Positions 1 through 8,881 of a stretch of DNA of 64,000 nucleotides are shown here, piece by piece. Numbering within the stretch: position 1 is the first letter of the stretch; each line of letters starts with the position of its first letter. The DNA comes from CAZNHL01 sp964572965. Its GTDB lineage: Bacteria > Bacteroidota > Bacteroidia > Cytophagales > UBA9547. The notes beneath the pieces are model-generated. The model saw only the letters and a program-made list of their open reading frames with translations, did not search any database and had not been told where the DNA came from. The translations under genes and the position numbers were made by a program. Where the stretch lies: the NCBI GenBank assembly GCA_964572965.1, contig CAZNHL010000001.1:1-64000 (forward strand), in the 5' to 3' direction.

Positions 1-1069
1 CCCCCATGTCGATCAGTTTATCGACAAAGAACAAACGGCTTTCAAACATTTTCTGGTGAACCAGTACTGTTCCTTTTGCCTGCGTTGCTACAACTAATAC
101 AATACTAAGCAAATCAGGTGTGAACAATGGCCATGGACCGTCGGCTATCGTCAGGATGGAACCATCAATGAAAGTATCTAACTCATAACGGTCCTGTGAA
201 GGAACAAAAATATCATCGCCACGGAATTCCAATTTGATGCCCAGTTTTCGGAAAACTTCCGGAATCTGACCAAGCATATCGATACGGCAATTTTTGATAG
301 TAATTTCAGAGCCTGTCATACCTGCCATACCAATGAATGAGCCAATCTCAATCATATCAGGAAGCATTGTATGGTCTGTTCCGCCAAGGCTTTCAACACC
401 TTCGATGGTTAACAGGTTAGAGCCTGCACCGTGTATTTTAGCTCCCATGCGCGTAAGCATACCGCACAATTGCTGCAGGTATGGCTCGCAGGCTGCATTA
501 TATATTGTTGTTGTCCCTTTAGCAAGTACTGCCGCCATAACAACGTTGGCCGTTCCTGTTACAGAAGGCTCGTCAAGCAACATGTAAGTCCCTTTCAGGT
601 TTGATGCGTCAATATGATAGAATTTATCATTGCTGTCATAATTGAAGCGCGCTCCAAGTCTTTCGAAACCGATGAAATGCGTATCCAGACGACGACGACC
701 GATCTTATCTCCACCCGGTTTAGGTAATTTAGCTCTTCCGAAACGTGCCAATAATGGCCCTAAAATCATTACCGAACCACGCAAAGCAGCTCCTTTTACT
801 TTGAAGTCTTCAGTTTCCAGATAATCAATATTGACATCTTTCGCTGTGAAACGGTAGCTTTCCGGCCCCAATTTTTCAACGATTACACCGAAAGCAGCCA
901 GAAGCTCTATCAGTTTATTTACGTCAACAATGTTAGGTACATTATGGATTGTTACCGACTCAGGAGTGAGCAATACGGCACATAAAATTTGTAACGCCTC
1001 GTTTTTAGCACCTTGTGGAGTTATCTCTCCTTTCAGGCGCGTACCGCCAACGATTTCAAATGAAGCCAT
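1..1069 (-). CDS. murA: UDP-N-acetylglucosamine 1-carboxyvinyltransferase (MurA), C-terminus missing at window edge
   Basis: Reading the minus strand from the ATG at 1069 gives 356 uninterrupted codons that run off the left edge; the family is about 430 residues, so roughly the last 75 are outside. MurA transfers enolpyruvate from PEP to UDP-GlcNAc, the first committed step of peptidoglycan synthesis, in the cytoplasm. Recognisable landmarks are the start MASFEIVGG, the GAKNEAL segment near residue 20 and the loop PGGDKIGRRR around residues 118-127. In the best-known MurA enzymes the fourth loop position is the PEP-reactive cysteine (Cys115 in E. coli); here it is aspartate 121, encoded at 707-709. 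Asp-type enzymes are known to be active and insensitive to fosfomycin. It lies 25 bases downstream of the DUF4290 gene and probably shares its transcript. Confidence 0.95.
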   Translation of the reverse strand, partial: MASFEIVGGTRLKGEITPQGAKNEALQILCAVLLTPESVTIHNVPNIVDVNKLIELLAAFGVIVEKLGPESYRFTAKDVNIDYLETEDFKVKGAALRGSVMILGPLLARFGRAKLPKPGGDKIGRRRLDTHFIGFERLGARFNYDSNDKFYHIDASNLKGTYMLLDEPSVTGTANVVMAAVLAKGTTTIYNAACEPYLQQLCGMLTRMGAKIHGAGSNLLTIEGVESLGGTDHTMLPDMIEIGSFIGMAGMTGSEITIKNCRIDMLGQIPEVFRKLGIKLEFRGDDIFVPSQDRYELDTFIDGSILTIADGPWPLFTPDLLSIVLVVATQAKGTVLVHQKMFESRLFFVDKLIDMG

Positions 1070-1094
1070 GAAAAAAACTTATATGTATTAGGGG

Positions 1095-1856
1095 TTATTT
1101 ACTTCTTCTTGGTCTGTTGTGGCCTCCATTGTTGTTAGGACGATTTCCTCCGCCATTGCCACCATTATTGCTACGGTAACCACCATTGTTGTTTCTGCCT
1201 CCTGAACGATCATTTCTGTCAGAACGGTAATTTTGCCCTCCGCCTGAAGAAGATGAATCTGAGGAATAGTTGTTAGGAGCTATTCTTCTGCGTTCGCGAG
1301 GCTGGTTAGCAAATAGTCTGTCTTCCTTCGCCTTATCTACATCAAGGCTAAGTTTGCCATCAGAAAGCTTACGTAAATGCTCAATGATCACTTCGTCATC
1401 TACTACCTCTTTATTCCAGGTTACATAGAAAGTTTTCATCAAGCGTGCTATGTAATTTACCGCAGCGGCTTTTTCCTCCGGGTCTTCCATCTCTATAGCC
1501 TTAGCAATCATCAATTCTACATTGTGACCGTAATGCTTGTATCTCAGCTTATGGCTGCTATATTCAACTCTTCTTGGTTTTCGTCCAAGAATGTCTTTTG
1601 ATGGAATCGGATATGGACTGTCAACGTCAAGCTCAAAACGAGCCATGATGAATAAGTCATCCCAAAGCTTGTTATATTGATCCTGGGCATCTTTCGGCCC
1701 CGGAGACAATTGTTTCATTAACTCAACAAGTGTTTGGGCATAGCGGTTGCGTTGTTCGCGATCCTCGATCGTCTTTAGGTAATCGACAATTTTTTGGACA
1801 TTGCGGCCGTATTCTTTCAATATCAGATCGGTCCTGCTAGTGTTGTATTCGTGCAT
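1095..1856 (-). CDS. DUF4290 family protein with Gly/Asn/Arg-rich tail
   Basis: This 253-residue protein matches what I know of the DUF4290 family, which is found in Bacteroidota and has no established function. The first 180 or so residues form a charged, mostly helical domain, including the segments ILKEYGRNVQKIV and SHKLRYKHYGHNVELMI. From about residue 195 the sequence becomes low complexity, built from Ser, Gly, Asn and Arg with repeated NNGG and RSD units, ending NRPRRSK. Such tails often bind RNA or stay disordered, but that is inference. The ATG at 1856 has no competing upstream start. It is the first gene after a Bacteroidota-type promoter and precedes murA by 25 bases, an arrangement that suggests a cell-envelope link. 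Confidence 0.85.
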   Translation of the reverse strand: MHEYNTSRTDLILKEYGRNVQKIVDYLKTIEDREQRNRYAQTLVELMKQLSPGPKDAQDQYNKLWDDLFIMARFELDVDSPYPIPSKDILGRKPRRVEYSSHKLRYKHYGHNVELMIAKAIEMEDPEEKAAAVNYIARLMKTFYVTWNKEVVDDEVIIEHLRKLSDGKLSLDVDKAKEDRLFANQPRERRRIAPNNYSSDSSSSGGGQNYRSDRNDRSGGRNNNGGYRSNNGGNGGGNRPNNNGGHNRPRRSK

Positions 1857-1906
1857 AAAAGAAGAGAATCTCAGAAAAGGGAAAATAAATCCTTAGAGTA
1901 GATTAA

Positions 1907-1937
1907 CAAATCTAAAGATAAATAAGTTTTATACAAA
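1907..1937 (-). promoter_or_regulatory. Bacteroidota-type promoter for DUF4290-murA
   Basis: On the minus strand, TTTG (1934-1937) is followed by exactly 19 bases and then TAGATTTG (1907-1914). This is a full match to the Bacteroidota primary-sigma consensus TTTG-N19-TAnnTTTG. Transcription would start near 1900, leaving a leader of about 45 bases before the DUF4290 ATG at 1856. Confidence 0.75.
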
Positions 1938-2073
1938 CATTCATACGTTACTTTTACTCTTATAGTAATACTTCTAACTTAAATATTGCAAAATCTTATA
2001 AAAGTGCGTGTGAAAAAAGATTTTTCGCTGAGTTTTTCTGGTTAAATTTACATTCAATAGAACAAGCACTCAT

Positions 2074-4353
2074 ATGTACAAAAACCTGGTACGTTTTATA
2101 TGGATTAGCACTGTAGGTCTGGTCCTGCTTATAGCAATACATTTTACTTTTGTCAATTATAACTTCCTGTATCTCTATGGCACCATGCCTTCCCTGGAAG
2201 TACTTGAAAACCCTAAAAGCGAACTCGCTTCCGAATTGTATTCAGGAGACGGAGCATTATTAGGAAAATATTTCCGTGAAAACCGTAGTCCAGTTGAATT
2301 CGAAGAGATCTCGCCAAACATGATCAATGCATTGGTAGCAACTGAAGATGCCCGTTTCTATGAGCACTCAGGGATCGACCTGAAAGGTACTTTTGCTATA
2401 CTGGGTTCTATCCTCGCTGGTGACCCGAGAGGTTCATCAACCATATCACAGCAGCTTGCCAAAAACTTGTTTGAAACCCGTGGAGAAGCTTATGAAGGCC
2501 CCATGAGTAAACTGCCGATCATCAAAACCGCGATCATCAAAACCAAAGAATGGCTTAGTGCCATCAAGATTGAAAGATCTTATACAAAAAGAGAAATCAT
2601 GACTATGTACCTGAATACCGTTGATTTCGGGTCAAATGCTTATGGGATCAAAAGTGCTTCACAAACGTTTTTTGGGACAACACCTGATAAACTAAAAGCT
2701 CAGGAAGCTGCCATGCTTGTAGGCTTGCTAAAAGCACCTTCAAGATACAGCCCGGTTTTAAACCCGCCACGAGCACTTGCTAGACGTAATACCGTTTTGG
2801 AACAAATGCAGAAGTATAAATTTATTAATTCTGACCAGTGCGATTCTTTAAAACTTCTGCCAATTGATTTGAAATATACTGTTGAAAATCAAAACAAAGG
2901 AAATGCAACCTACTTCCGTACTGTAGTTCATAATTATCTGATAGGCTGGTGCAAAACCAGAGGTATCGATTTGTATGCAGACGGTTTGAAAGTATATACT
3001 ACTATTGATTCAAAACTTCAGGCTCATGCTGAAGAAGCTGTTAATAAGCATATGAAATACATCCAGGGCGAATTTGATAATTTCTGGAAAGGTCGTAACC
3101 CATGGATTGATGAATCTGGTAAAGAAATCCCTAATTTCATTCAGACCGTTGCCAAGCGTACCGAACGCTACAGAAGCCTCATGCTTACTTATGATGGTAA
3201 TATTGACTCTGTAAACTATTGGATGAACAAAAAGATCCGAATGAAAGTATTTACCTGGGCCGGAGAGAAAGACACGTTATTCAGTCCTATAGACTCAATC
3301 AAATACTACAAACGTTTCCTGCAGGCAGGTATGCTTTCAATGGACCCAAGAAGTGGTCATATCAAAGCATGGGTTGGTGGTGTTGATCACAAGTATTTCA
3401 AATTTGATCACGTAAAACAAGGTCGAAGACAACCGGGGTCTACTTTTAAGCCATTTACTTACCTGGCTGCACTGGACAACGGCTATTCTCCATGTTTCGA
3501 AATCCAGGATGCGCCGGTGACTTTCCAATACCAGAATGGCGGCCAAATGCTTACATGGACACCACAAAACTCTGAAGGTGAATTTACCGGTAAAACATTT
3601 ACATTAAGACAAGCTATGGCTCGTTCCATTAATTCTATTACTGCCAATGTAATGAAGCGTGTGGGACCACAAACGGTTGTTGATTATTGCAAAAAATTAG
3701 GCATAAAAAGTCCTTTGGATCCTGTTCCTGCACTTTGTCTGGGCTCAAGCGACGTAACCGTATATGAACTGGTGGGTGCTTATGGCGCTTTTGCTAATCA
3801 CGGAGTTTATACAGAGCCAATTTTTATTACCCGTATTGAAGACAAAAACGGCAACGTATTGCAGGAATTTACTCCTAATTCCAAAGAAGCTATCAATGAG
3901 GAAACTGCTTATCTGATGCTTTATATGCTGAAAGGTGGTACCGAAGAAAAAGGAGGCACTGCGCTTGGTCTTAGAAGATACCATATTTTTGATGGTAATG
4001 ATGTAGGCGGTAAAACCGGTACAACTTCAAACTTCTCTGATGGATGGTTTATGGGTGTTACAAAATCACTGGTAACCGGCGTTTGGGTTGGCGGAGATGA
4101 CCGTTCAATTCACTTTACAACCTATACTTTTGGTCAGGGTTCCAAATTAGCCCTTCCGATTGTTGGTGCCTATCTGGAAAAAGCCTACAATGATGAAAGC
4201 ATCGGGCTTGAAAGAGGTTATTTTGATAAACCATCCAAACCAATGACTGTTGAAATTAACTGCGGCAAATACAAAAACAGCAGTGGAGGAACAGACAGTA
4301 CTGCAAACGAAAATATCTATTCAAAACCGGCAGCACCTGACCTCGATTTATAA
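2074..4353 (+). CDS. Class A penicillin-binding protein (PBP1A type): transglycosylase/transpeptidase
   Basis: A 759-residue bifunctional peptidoglycan synthase anchored in the inner membrane. A short cytoplasmic start is followed by one transmembrane helix at about residues 10-30. The glycosyltransferase 51 domain follows, with the catalytic glutamate in EDARFYEHSGID (E91) and the SSTISQQLAKN motif. The transpeptidase domain carries the active-site serine in GSTFKPF (S456), an SxN motif in RSINSI and the KTGTTSNF motif (K647). Together these polymerise lipid II into glycan strands and cross-link the peptides. Length and motif order are normal for PBP1A. The ATG at 2074 is preceded by about 215 intergenic bases with no strong promoter match; TAAATTTA at 2043-2050 is a one-mismatch -7 candidate. 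Its stop is one base before the uvrC start. Confidence 0.95.
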   Translation: MYKNLVRFIWISTVGLVLLIAIHFTFVNYNFLYLYGTMPSLEVLENPKSELASELYSGDGALLGKYFRENRSPVEFEEISPNMINALVATEDARFYEHSGIDLKGTFAILGSILAGDPRGSSTISQQLAKNLFETRGEAYEGPMSKLPIIKTAIIKTKEWLSAIKIERSYTKREIMTMYLNTVDFGSNAYGIKSASQTFFGTTPDKLKAQEAAMLVGLLKAPSRYSPVLNPPRALARRNTVLEQMQKYKFINSDQCDSLKLLPIDLKYTVENQNKGNATYFRTVVHNYLIGWCKTRGIDLYADGLKVYTTIDSKLQAHAEEAVNKHMKYIQGEFDNFWKGRNPWIDESGKEIPNFIQTVAKRTERYRSLMLTYDGNIDSVNYWMNKKIRMKVFTWAGEKDTLFSPIDSIKYYKRFLQAGMLSMDPRSGHIKAWVGGVDHKYFKFDHVKQGRRQPGSTFKPFTYLAALDNGYSPCFEIQDAPVTFQYQNGGQMLTWTPQNSEGEFTGKTFTLRQAMARSINSITANVMKRVGPQTVVDYCKKLGIKSPLDPVPALCLGSSDVTVYELVGAYGAFANHGVYTEPIFITRIEDKNGNVLQEFTPNSKEAINEETAYLMLYMLKGGTEEKGGTALGLRRYHIFDGNDVGGKTGTTSNFSDGWFMGVTKSLVTGVWVGGDDRSIHFTTYTFGQGSKLALPIVGAYLEKAYNDESIGLERGYFDKPSKPMTVEINCGKYKNSSGGTDSTANENIYSKPAAPDLDL

Positions 4354-4354
4354 G

Positions 4355-6145
4355 ATGGCAGAAAACACTGTAATGAAAGAACAAATCCGTACACTGCCGG
4401 ATCAGCCCGGCGTGTACAAGTTCTTTGATAGTGACGGGACTATCATTTATGTGGGTAAAGCTAAAAACCTAAAGAAAAGGGTTACCAGTTATTTCAACAA
4501 AACGGGACAAAGCTACAAAACTCAAAAACTGGTCAGCCTGATCAACAATATGGAGTTTGTAGTGGTACATACAGAAAGTGATGCTTTATTACTGGAAAAC
4601 AACCTGATTAAAAATCATCTTCCCAAATACAACATCCTGCTCAAAGACGACAAAACATTCCCTTATATCTGCGTCACACATGAGCCCTTTCCAAGAATAT
4701 TTACCATCAGGAATAAAAAAATAAGAGGCGACTATTTTGGCCCGTATACCAGTGCCAGGAGTATGCGCTCTCTGCTCGATCTGATCCGAAAACTATACAC
4801 AATCCGTAGTTGCAGCCTTAACCTTACCCAGAATAACATTAAACAAGGTAAGTTTAAGATTTGCCTAGAATACCATATCGGTAACTGTAAGGGGCCATGC
4901 GAAGGCTTACAGGCAGAAGATGACTACCTCAAAGACATTGAACAGATCAAGCTGATGCTAAAAGGGCGAATTTCTCTGGTAAAAGAAGCCCTTAAAAGTC
5001 AAATGCATGCACTGGCTTCAAATTTTGAGTTTGAAAAAGCTCATAAAATGAAAGAGAATATAGAGCAACTGGAATACTTCCAGGTGAAATCAACCGTAGT
5101 TACACCAAACTTGGGAGACCTTGAAGTTTATACAGTTGACAGTTATGAAGGTTATGTATATGTAAACTTTCTGCAAGTTATAGAAGGCAGAATTACCCAG
5201 ACTGATACGACTCGTTTTAAACAAGTTTTAGAAGAGAGTCCCAAAGAAGTACTTGAGCTTTATATCACAAATATCAGGCTCGAAACCAATAGCGAAATCA
5301 AAGAAATTATCAGCAATATTGAGCTGGAGAACGAGTGGAATACCAAAATCAGTACTCCTGAACGTGGAGAGAAAAAACAACTGATTGAGCTTTCGCTTAA
5401 AAACATAAAGGAGTACCAGTTTGATAAGAAGCTACAGAAAGAGCAGTCAAAAGGAAAAGAGATAAGAATACTTGAAGAGTTACGGCAGCAATTACGCCTG
5501 AAAGATTTACCTAAAAGGATCGAATGTTTCGATAACTCTAACATTCAGGGAAGTAATCCGGTAGCTGGTATGGTTTGCTTCATTGACGGCAAACCTGCCA
5601 AACGCGAATACCGGACTTTCAAAGTAAAAACGGTTGTTGGGCCGGATGACTTTGCCTCAATGTTTGAGATTGTGACCCGACGCTACAAAAGGCAACTGGA
5701 AGAAGGTAACGAGTTACCTGACCTGATCATTATTGATGGTGGTAAGGGACAACTGAGTGCAGCATGTGAGGCTTTACAAGCGGTTGGACTGTATGGAAAA
5801 GTTCCGATTATCAGTATTGCTAAGCGGTTGGAAGAAATTTATGTCCCTAACGACGAGTTTCCTTTACACATTGACAAAAAATCTGAATCACTCAAACTGA
5901 TCCAAAGAATACGAGACGAAGTACACCGCTTCGCCATTACTTTCCACAGAGACCAACGTTCTAAAAATGCTTATAATCTAGAACTGGAAGGGGTAAAAGG
6001 TATGGGGTCCAAAACGGTCGAAGCTTTGTATAAACATTTCGGAAGCTTGAAAAAAATCAAAGCAGCTTCGGAAACTGAACTTACACCAATCATAGGCAAA
6101 GCCAAGGCAAATATACTTTTGAAATATTTTGAAGGAAGTGAGTAA
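4355..6145 (+). CDS. uvrC: Excinuclease ABC subunit C
   Basis: UvrC makes the two incisions around a DNA lesion after UvrA/UvrB recognition. The 596-residue protein opens with the GIY-YIG nuclease domain (LPDQPGVYKFF, then GTIIYVGKAKNLKKR). A four-cysteine group (CSL, KIC, GNC, GPC), near residues 150-180, corresponds to the Fe-S or metal site of this family. A UVR motif (FEFEKAHKMKENIE) follows, then the RNase H-like second nuclease domain (ECFDNSNIQGSNPV, DGGKGQL), and helix-hairpin-helix motifs at the C-terminus (GVKGMGSKTVEALYKHFGS). I chose the ATG at 4355 because the frame extends upstream to a TTG at 4250 only inside the PBP gene and adds no conserved sequence. It starts one base after the PBP stop, so the two are probably co-transcribed. 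Confidence 0.96.
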   Translation: MAENTVMKEQIRTLPDQPGVYKFFDSDGTIIYVGKAKNLKKRVTSYFNKTGQSYKTQKLVSLINNMEFVVVHTESDALLLENNLIKNHLPKYNILLKDDKTFPYICVTHEPFPRIFTIRNKKIRGDYFGPYTSARSMRSLLDLIRKLYTIRSCSLNLTQNNIKQGKFKICLEYHIGNCKGPCEGLQAEDDYLKDIEQIKLMLKGRISLVKEALKSQMHALASNFEFEKAHKMKENIEQLEYFQVKSTVVTPNLGDLEVYTVDSYEGYVYVNFLQVIEGRITQTDTTRFKQVLEESPKEVLELYITNIRLETNSEIKEIISNIELENEWNTKISTPERGEKKQLIELSLKNIKEYQFDKKLQKEQSKGKEIRILEELRQQLRLKDLPKRIECFDNSNIQGSNPVAGMVCFIDGKPAKREYRTFKVKTVVGPDDFASMFEIVTRRYKRQLEEGNELPDLIIIDGGKGQLSAACEALQAVGLYGKVPIISIAKRLEEIYVPNDEFPLHIDKKSESLKLIQRIRDEVHRFAITFHRDQRSKNAYNLELEGVKGMGSKTVEALYKHFGSLKKIKAASETELTPIIGKAKANILLKYFEGSE

Positions 6146-6180
6146 TTGGGTTCAAAAATTTTATACTGAAAAGAATCCCA

Positions 6181-6222
6181 AAAAAGAGGGTTCCTGATTT
6201 GTTAATCAGGAACCCTCTTTTT
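6181..6222. terminator. Bidirectional rho-independent terminator
   Basis: A perfect 14-base-pair stem (6186-6199 with 6204-6217) closes a four-base loop. It is flanked by a run of A on the left and T on the right, so it works in both directions. It lies between the convergent genes uvrC and the WlbA-like oxidase, and cleanly separates the housekeeping genes from the glycan region. Confidence 0.92.
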
Positions 6223-6240
6223 CATTTATTACGAAATATC

Positions 6241-7176
6241 TTATTTAACAAATGGATGATAATCTCCAACCAGACCTAATGGCGTCGAGTTTCTAATATC
6301 ATGTACGATCTGAATACTAGGATAAGCTTCTCTCAAACCAAACCCTTCTCCATTCAAAATGCCTTTGTAGCTATTAGTATGTAACTCTGTGAAGCCGTCA
6401 GAAAATTCAATTTCCTCTCCGTTCATAGTCAAAGACCTATAAGTACGCTTTCCTGTAGCTTTGATATCCTCAGGGATATAATCGTAATTAATGCTAAGAA
6501 ACCAGCGTACACGCGCCTGCTGTAACTGTAAAAAGCCAGAAGCACGATCTTCTTCATTAATATGAACAATATTTTCTTTTACAGGGCCAAACACCCAGGT
6601 AAGCATGTCGTAGAAATGTACTCCGATATTTGTAGCAATCCCGCCAGATTTTGATTTATCACCTTTCCAGCTAGTAAAATACCATTTCCCTCTGGAAGTA
6701 AGATAAGTCAGATCGATATCATAAATCTTATCTTTCGGCCCCTCTGCAATTCTCTTCTTCAAAGCGACAATTGAAGGGTGTAAGCGTAACTGTAAAATAT
6801 TATAAACTCGTTTACCAGTTTCTTTTTCAATTTCTTCCAAGGCTTCAAGATTCCATGGATTTAACACCAAAGGCTTCTCACAAATGGCATCTGCCTGCTG
6901 ACGTAAAGCAAAGCGGATATGTGAATCATGCAGGTAATTTGGTGTACAAATACTTACATAGTCTATTTTAGTACCAACACGGCGAAGTTTGTCAACATGG
7001 CGGTCGAATCGTTCGAACTCAGTAAAAAAATCTGCATTAGGGAAATAGCTATCGATAATACCTACGCTATCAAATTTATCTAAGGCTGCAACTAAATTGT
7101 TTTTAGTCTCCTTTATTGCCTGCATGTGTCGCGGGGCTATATATCCTGCAGCACCTACTAATGCGAAATTTTTCAT
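6241..7176 (-). CDS. wlbA: Gfo/Idh/MocA oxidoreductase, WlbA/WbpB type (UDP-GlcNAc uronate 3-oxidase)
   Basis: The 311-residue protein has an N-terminal nucleotide-binding fold with the WlbA-type signature VGAAGYIAPRH (residues 7-17). It also has the Gfo/Idh/MocA motif EKP (100-102, with K101 the likely catalytic lysine) and a downstream NIGVHFYD segment (183-190) carrying the expected active-site histidine. Enzymes of this type (WbpB of Pseudomonas, WlbA of Bordetella) oxidise C3 of UDP-N-acetylglucosaminuronate, using NAD, on the way to 2,3-diamino-uronic acids. The preceding dehydrogenase (WbpA), the partner transaminase of WbpE type and the acetyltransferase WbpD are not beside it. It is the last gene of the minus-strand left arm, 73 bases after the GNAT gene, and ends at the terminator shared with uvrC. 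Confidence 0.85.
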   Translation of the reverse strand: MKNFALVGAAGYIAPRHMQAIKETKNNLVAALDKFDSVGIIDSYFPNADFFTEFERFDRHVDKLRRVGTKIDYVSICTPNYLHDSHIRFALRQQADAICEKPLVLNPWNLEALEEIEKETGKRVYNILQLRLHPSIVALKKRIAEGPKDKIYDIDLTYLTSRGKWYFTSWKGDKSKSGGIATNIGVHFYDMLTWVFGPVKENIVHINEEDRASGFLQLQQARVRWFLSINYDYIPEDIKATGKRTYRSLTMNGEEIEFSDGFTELHTNSYKGILNGEGFGLREAYPSIQIVHDIRNSTPLGLVGDYHPFVK

Positions 7177-7249
7177 TTTTACTTTATTTATTTATCAACC
7201 GCAATTTCAACAAAAACCTGCTAATACCAAAAGCTTATTAATTTGCTTA

Positions 7250-7945
7250 CTAAAGCCACAAATGGAAAATGTTAATCTGGCTTTCCAGAGAAAAGCCTCC
7301 TTTATTATACAATGATACCGCAGGACTGTTGTCCCCTTGTGTTACAACTTGTATTTCTTTGATATTACTTTCAAAGGCATAATTTACAGCCTTTTTAACA
7401 AGAGTAGCTCCTATCCCCAAGCCTCTGAAATTATCCCCTACAGCGAGTAATCCTATATCTGCACGTCCATTCTTGATCCCAAAAGTTAACATTCCGGCCA
7501 ATTGACCTCCATGATAATACCCCCAGACCTGCTCTGCAATTTCCCTTTTTACAGAACGTTCAATCCAGGTTTTGTAAAGTCCCTCGTACGTTTTCTGATT
7601 AAAATTAGAATCTACTTTAAAACGGGAATATACGCCACTTTGCAAGGCGAGGTCGGTCAGTTCTGGGCTGACTTCTTTTACTTCTACAATATTCTTTAAA
7701 AATTCAGAACCTTCCTCTCCGCTTAGCCTGAGATAAGTTTGCTTTTTATCTGCTAAAAACCAGCCCTTTGCCAAACATGCTTCAGAGACAAATTTTAAAG
7801 AATTTTCTACAAAAACATATATAAGACGATACTGTCCTTTCCGTGCCTCCTCAGCAAGTTTTACTAAATCCTCTTCAGAAGCCGGTTCTGCTTTACCTAC
7901 CTTATACCCTAAAAAATTACTATCCCAGTCTAAAAATTGAATCAT
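7250..7945 (-). CDS. GNAT N-acetyltransferase, WecD-like
   Basis: This 231-residue protein has a GNAT fold in its second half. The acetyl-CoA pyrophosphate-binding stretch FRGLGIGATLVKKAV, near residues 172-186, and the closing SLYNKGGF motif are typical. The opening IQFLDWDSNFLGYKVG resembles WecD/RffC, which acetylates dTDP-4-amino-4,6-dideoxygalactose to dTDP-Fuc4NAc in enterobacterial common antigen synthesis. Two genes upstream lies wecE, which makes exactly that substrate, so the pairing supports the same reaction here. The substrate could still be another 4-amino-sugar. It is separated from the GT2 gene by 11 bases, consistent with one operon. Confidence 0.75.
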   Translation of the reverse strand: MIQFLDWDSNFLGYKVGKAEPASEEDLVKLAEEARKGQYRLIYVFVENSLKFVSEACLAKGWFLADKKQTYLRLSGEEGSEFLKNIVEVKEVSPELTDLALQSGVYSRFKVDSNFNQKTYEGLYKTWIERSVKREIAEQVWGYYHGGQLAGMLTFGIKNGRADIGLLAVGDNFRGLGIGATLVKKAVNYAFESNIKEIQVVTQGDNSPAVSLYNKGGFSLESQINIFHLWL

Positions 7946-7956
7946 AGTATACGAAA

Positions 7957-8880
7957 CTAAAAGCCTATTTTTTCCCTGGTAATATAAACAGGTCTGTCTT
8001 TAACCCTGTCGAAAGTTCTCCCAATATACAAACCAACTACTCCCAAAACGAGAATGATGATTCCCGACAGAAACCAAATAGAAATAATAAGGCTTGTCCA
8101 GCCTACTACAGAAATACTGCCCGATAAAAACCGGATTACCTCTATAATGGCAAACAGGAAAGCCAGACAGGAAATCGCCAGGCCAAACTTGATCGTCAAC
8201 CTCAAGGGTTTGTCCGAGAAAGACAATACCGTATCAAGAGCCAGTTTTATAAGACGCTTGAAGTTATAAGAAGAAGCTCCTATTTCACGTTCTGCATGTT
8301 CAATAGGAATGCCAACACTTTTGAAGCCAACCCATTTCACCATAGCAGGAAAATACTTGATGCTGTCCTTCATTTCTAAAATTGCATTTACTACACTTCT
8401 ATGGTAAATCCCAAAATTAGCAACAGTACTGTCCTGCCCTGTTTCTGTCAGATAACCCAATACCTTGTAAAAAAGTCTTGAAAAAGCTTTTTTGAAGAAA
8501 CCATCCTGACGATCAACTCTCTGGGCCAACACAACCTCATATCCCTCCTGAGCTTTGCTGTAGAGCTTTAAGATTTCCTCGGGTTGGTCCTGTAAATCGC
8601 AATCCATTACCACAATCCATTCTCCCGATGCATATTGCAATCCTGCGGTTATAGCATAATGCTGTCCGAAATTTCTGGAAAAGTCAATACCCTTAACACG
8701 TTTATCTTTTTCTGCCAGTTCTTTGATTAATGGCCATGCTTTATCCGGACCGGCATCATTGACAAGAATAATCTCAAAATCAGAAGTTATTTTTTCAAGC
8801 GTAATTAATAAGCGTGCATATAAATCATTCAAACACGATTTACAACCATATACCGGGCTTACGACAGAGATCTTTGGCAT
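7957..8880 (-). CDS. GT2 glycosyltransferase with two C-terminal membrane helices (DPM1/GtrB/ArnC type)
   Basis: The 307-residue protein begins with a GT-A domain: a VVSPVYG start, the NDAGPDKAW segment, and the metal-binding motif VMDCDLQDQP near residues 91-100. After about residue 225 it has two hydrophobic helices followed by the conserved GLYIGRTFDRVKDRPVY ending. This architecture belongs to polyprenyl-phosphate glycosyltransferases such as GtrB and ArnC, which load one sugar onto undecaprenyl phosphate at the inner membrane. A plausible substrate is the amino sugar made by the wecE and acetyltransferase genes on either side, but the sequence does not fix this. The ATG at 8880 lies one base after the wecE stop. 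Confidence 0.85.
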   Translation of the reverse strand: MPKISVVSPVYGCKSCLNDLYARLLITLEKITSDFEIILVNDAGPDKAWPLIKELAEKDKRVKGIDFSRNFGQHYAITAGLQYASGEWIVVMDCDLQDQPEEILKLYSKAQEGYEVVLAQRVDRQDGFFKKAFSRLFYKVLGYLTETGQDSTVANFGIYHRSVVNAILEMKDSIKYFPAMVKWVGFKSVGIPIEHAEREIGASSYNFKRLIKLALDTVLSFSDKPLRLTIKFGLAISCLAFLFAIIEVIRFLSGSISVVGWTSLIISIWFLSGIIILVLGVVGLYIGRTFDRVKDRPVYITREKIGF

Positions 8881-8881
8881 A

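Noticed and set aside
1377..1601. Open frame opposite the DUF4290 gene.
   Set aside because: A shadow on the opposite strand of a recognised family; no start signal or homology.
2043..2050. TAAATTTA upstream of the PBP gene as a promoter.
   Set aside because: One mismatch to the -7 consensus and no TTG at 17-23 bases upstream; too weak to list as a promoter.
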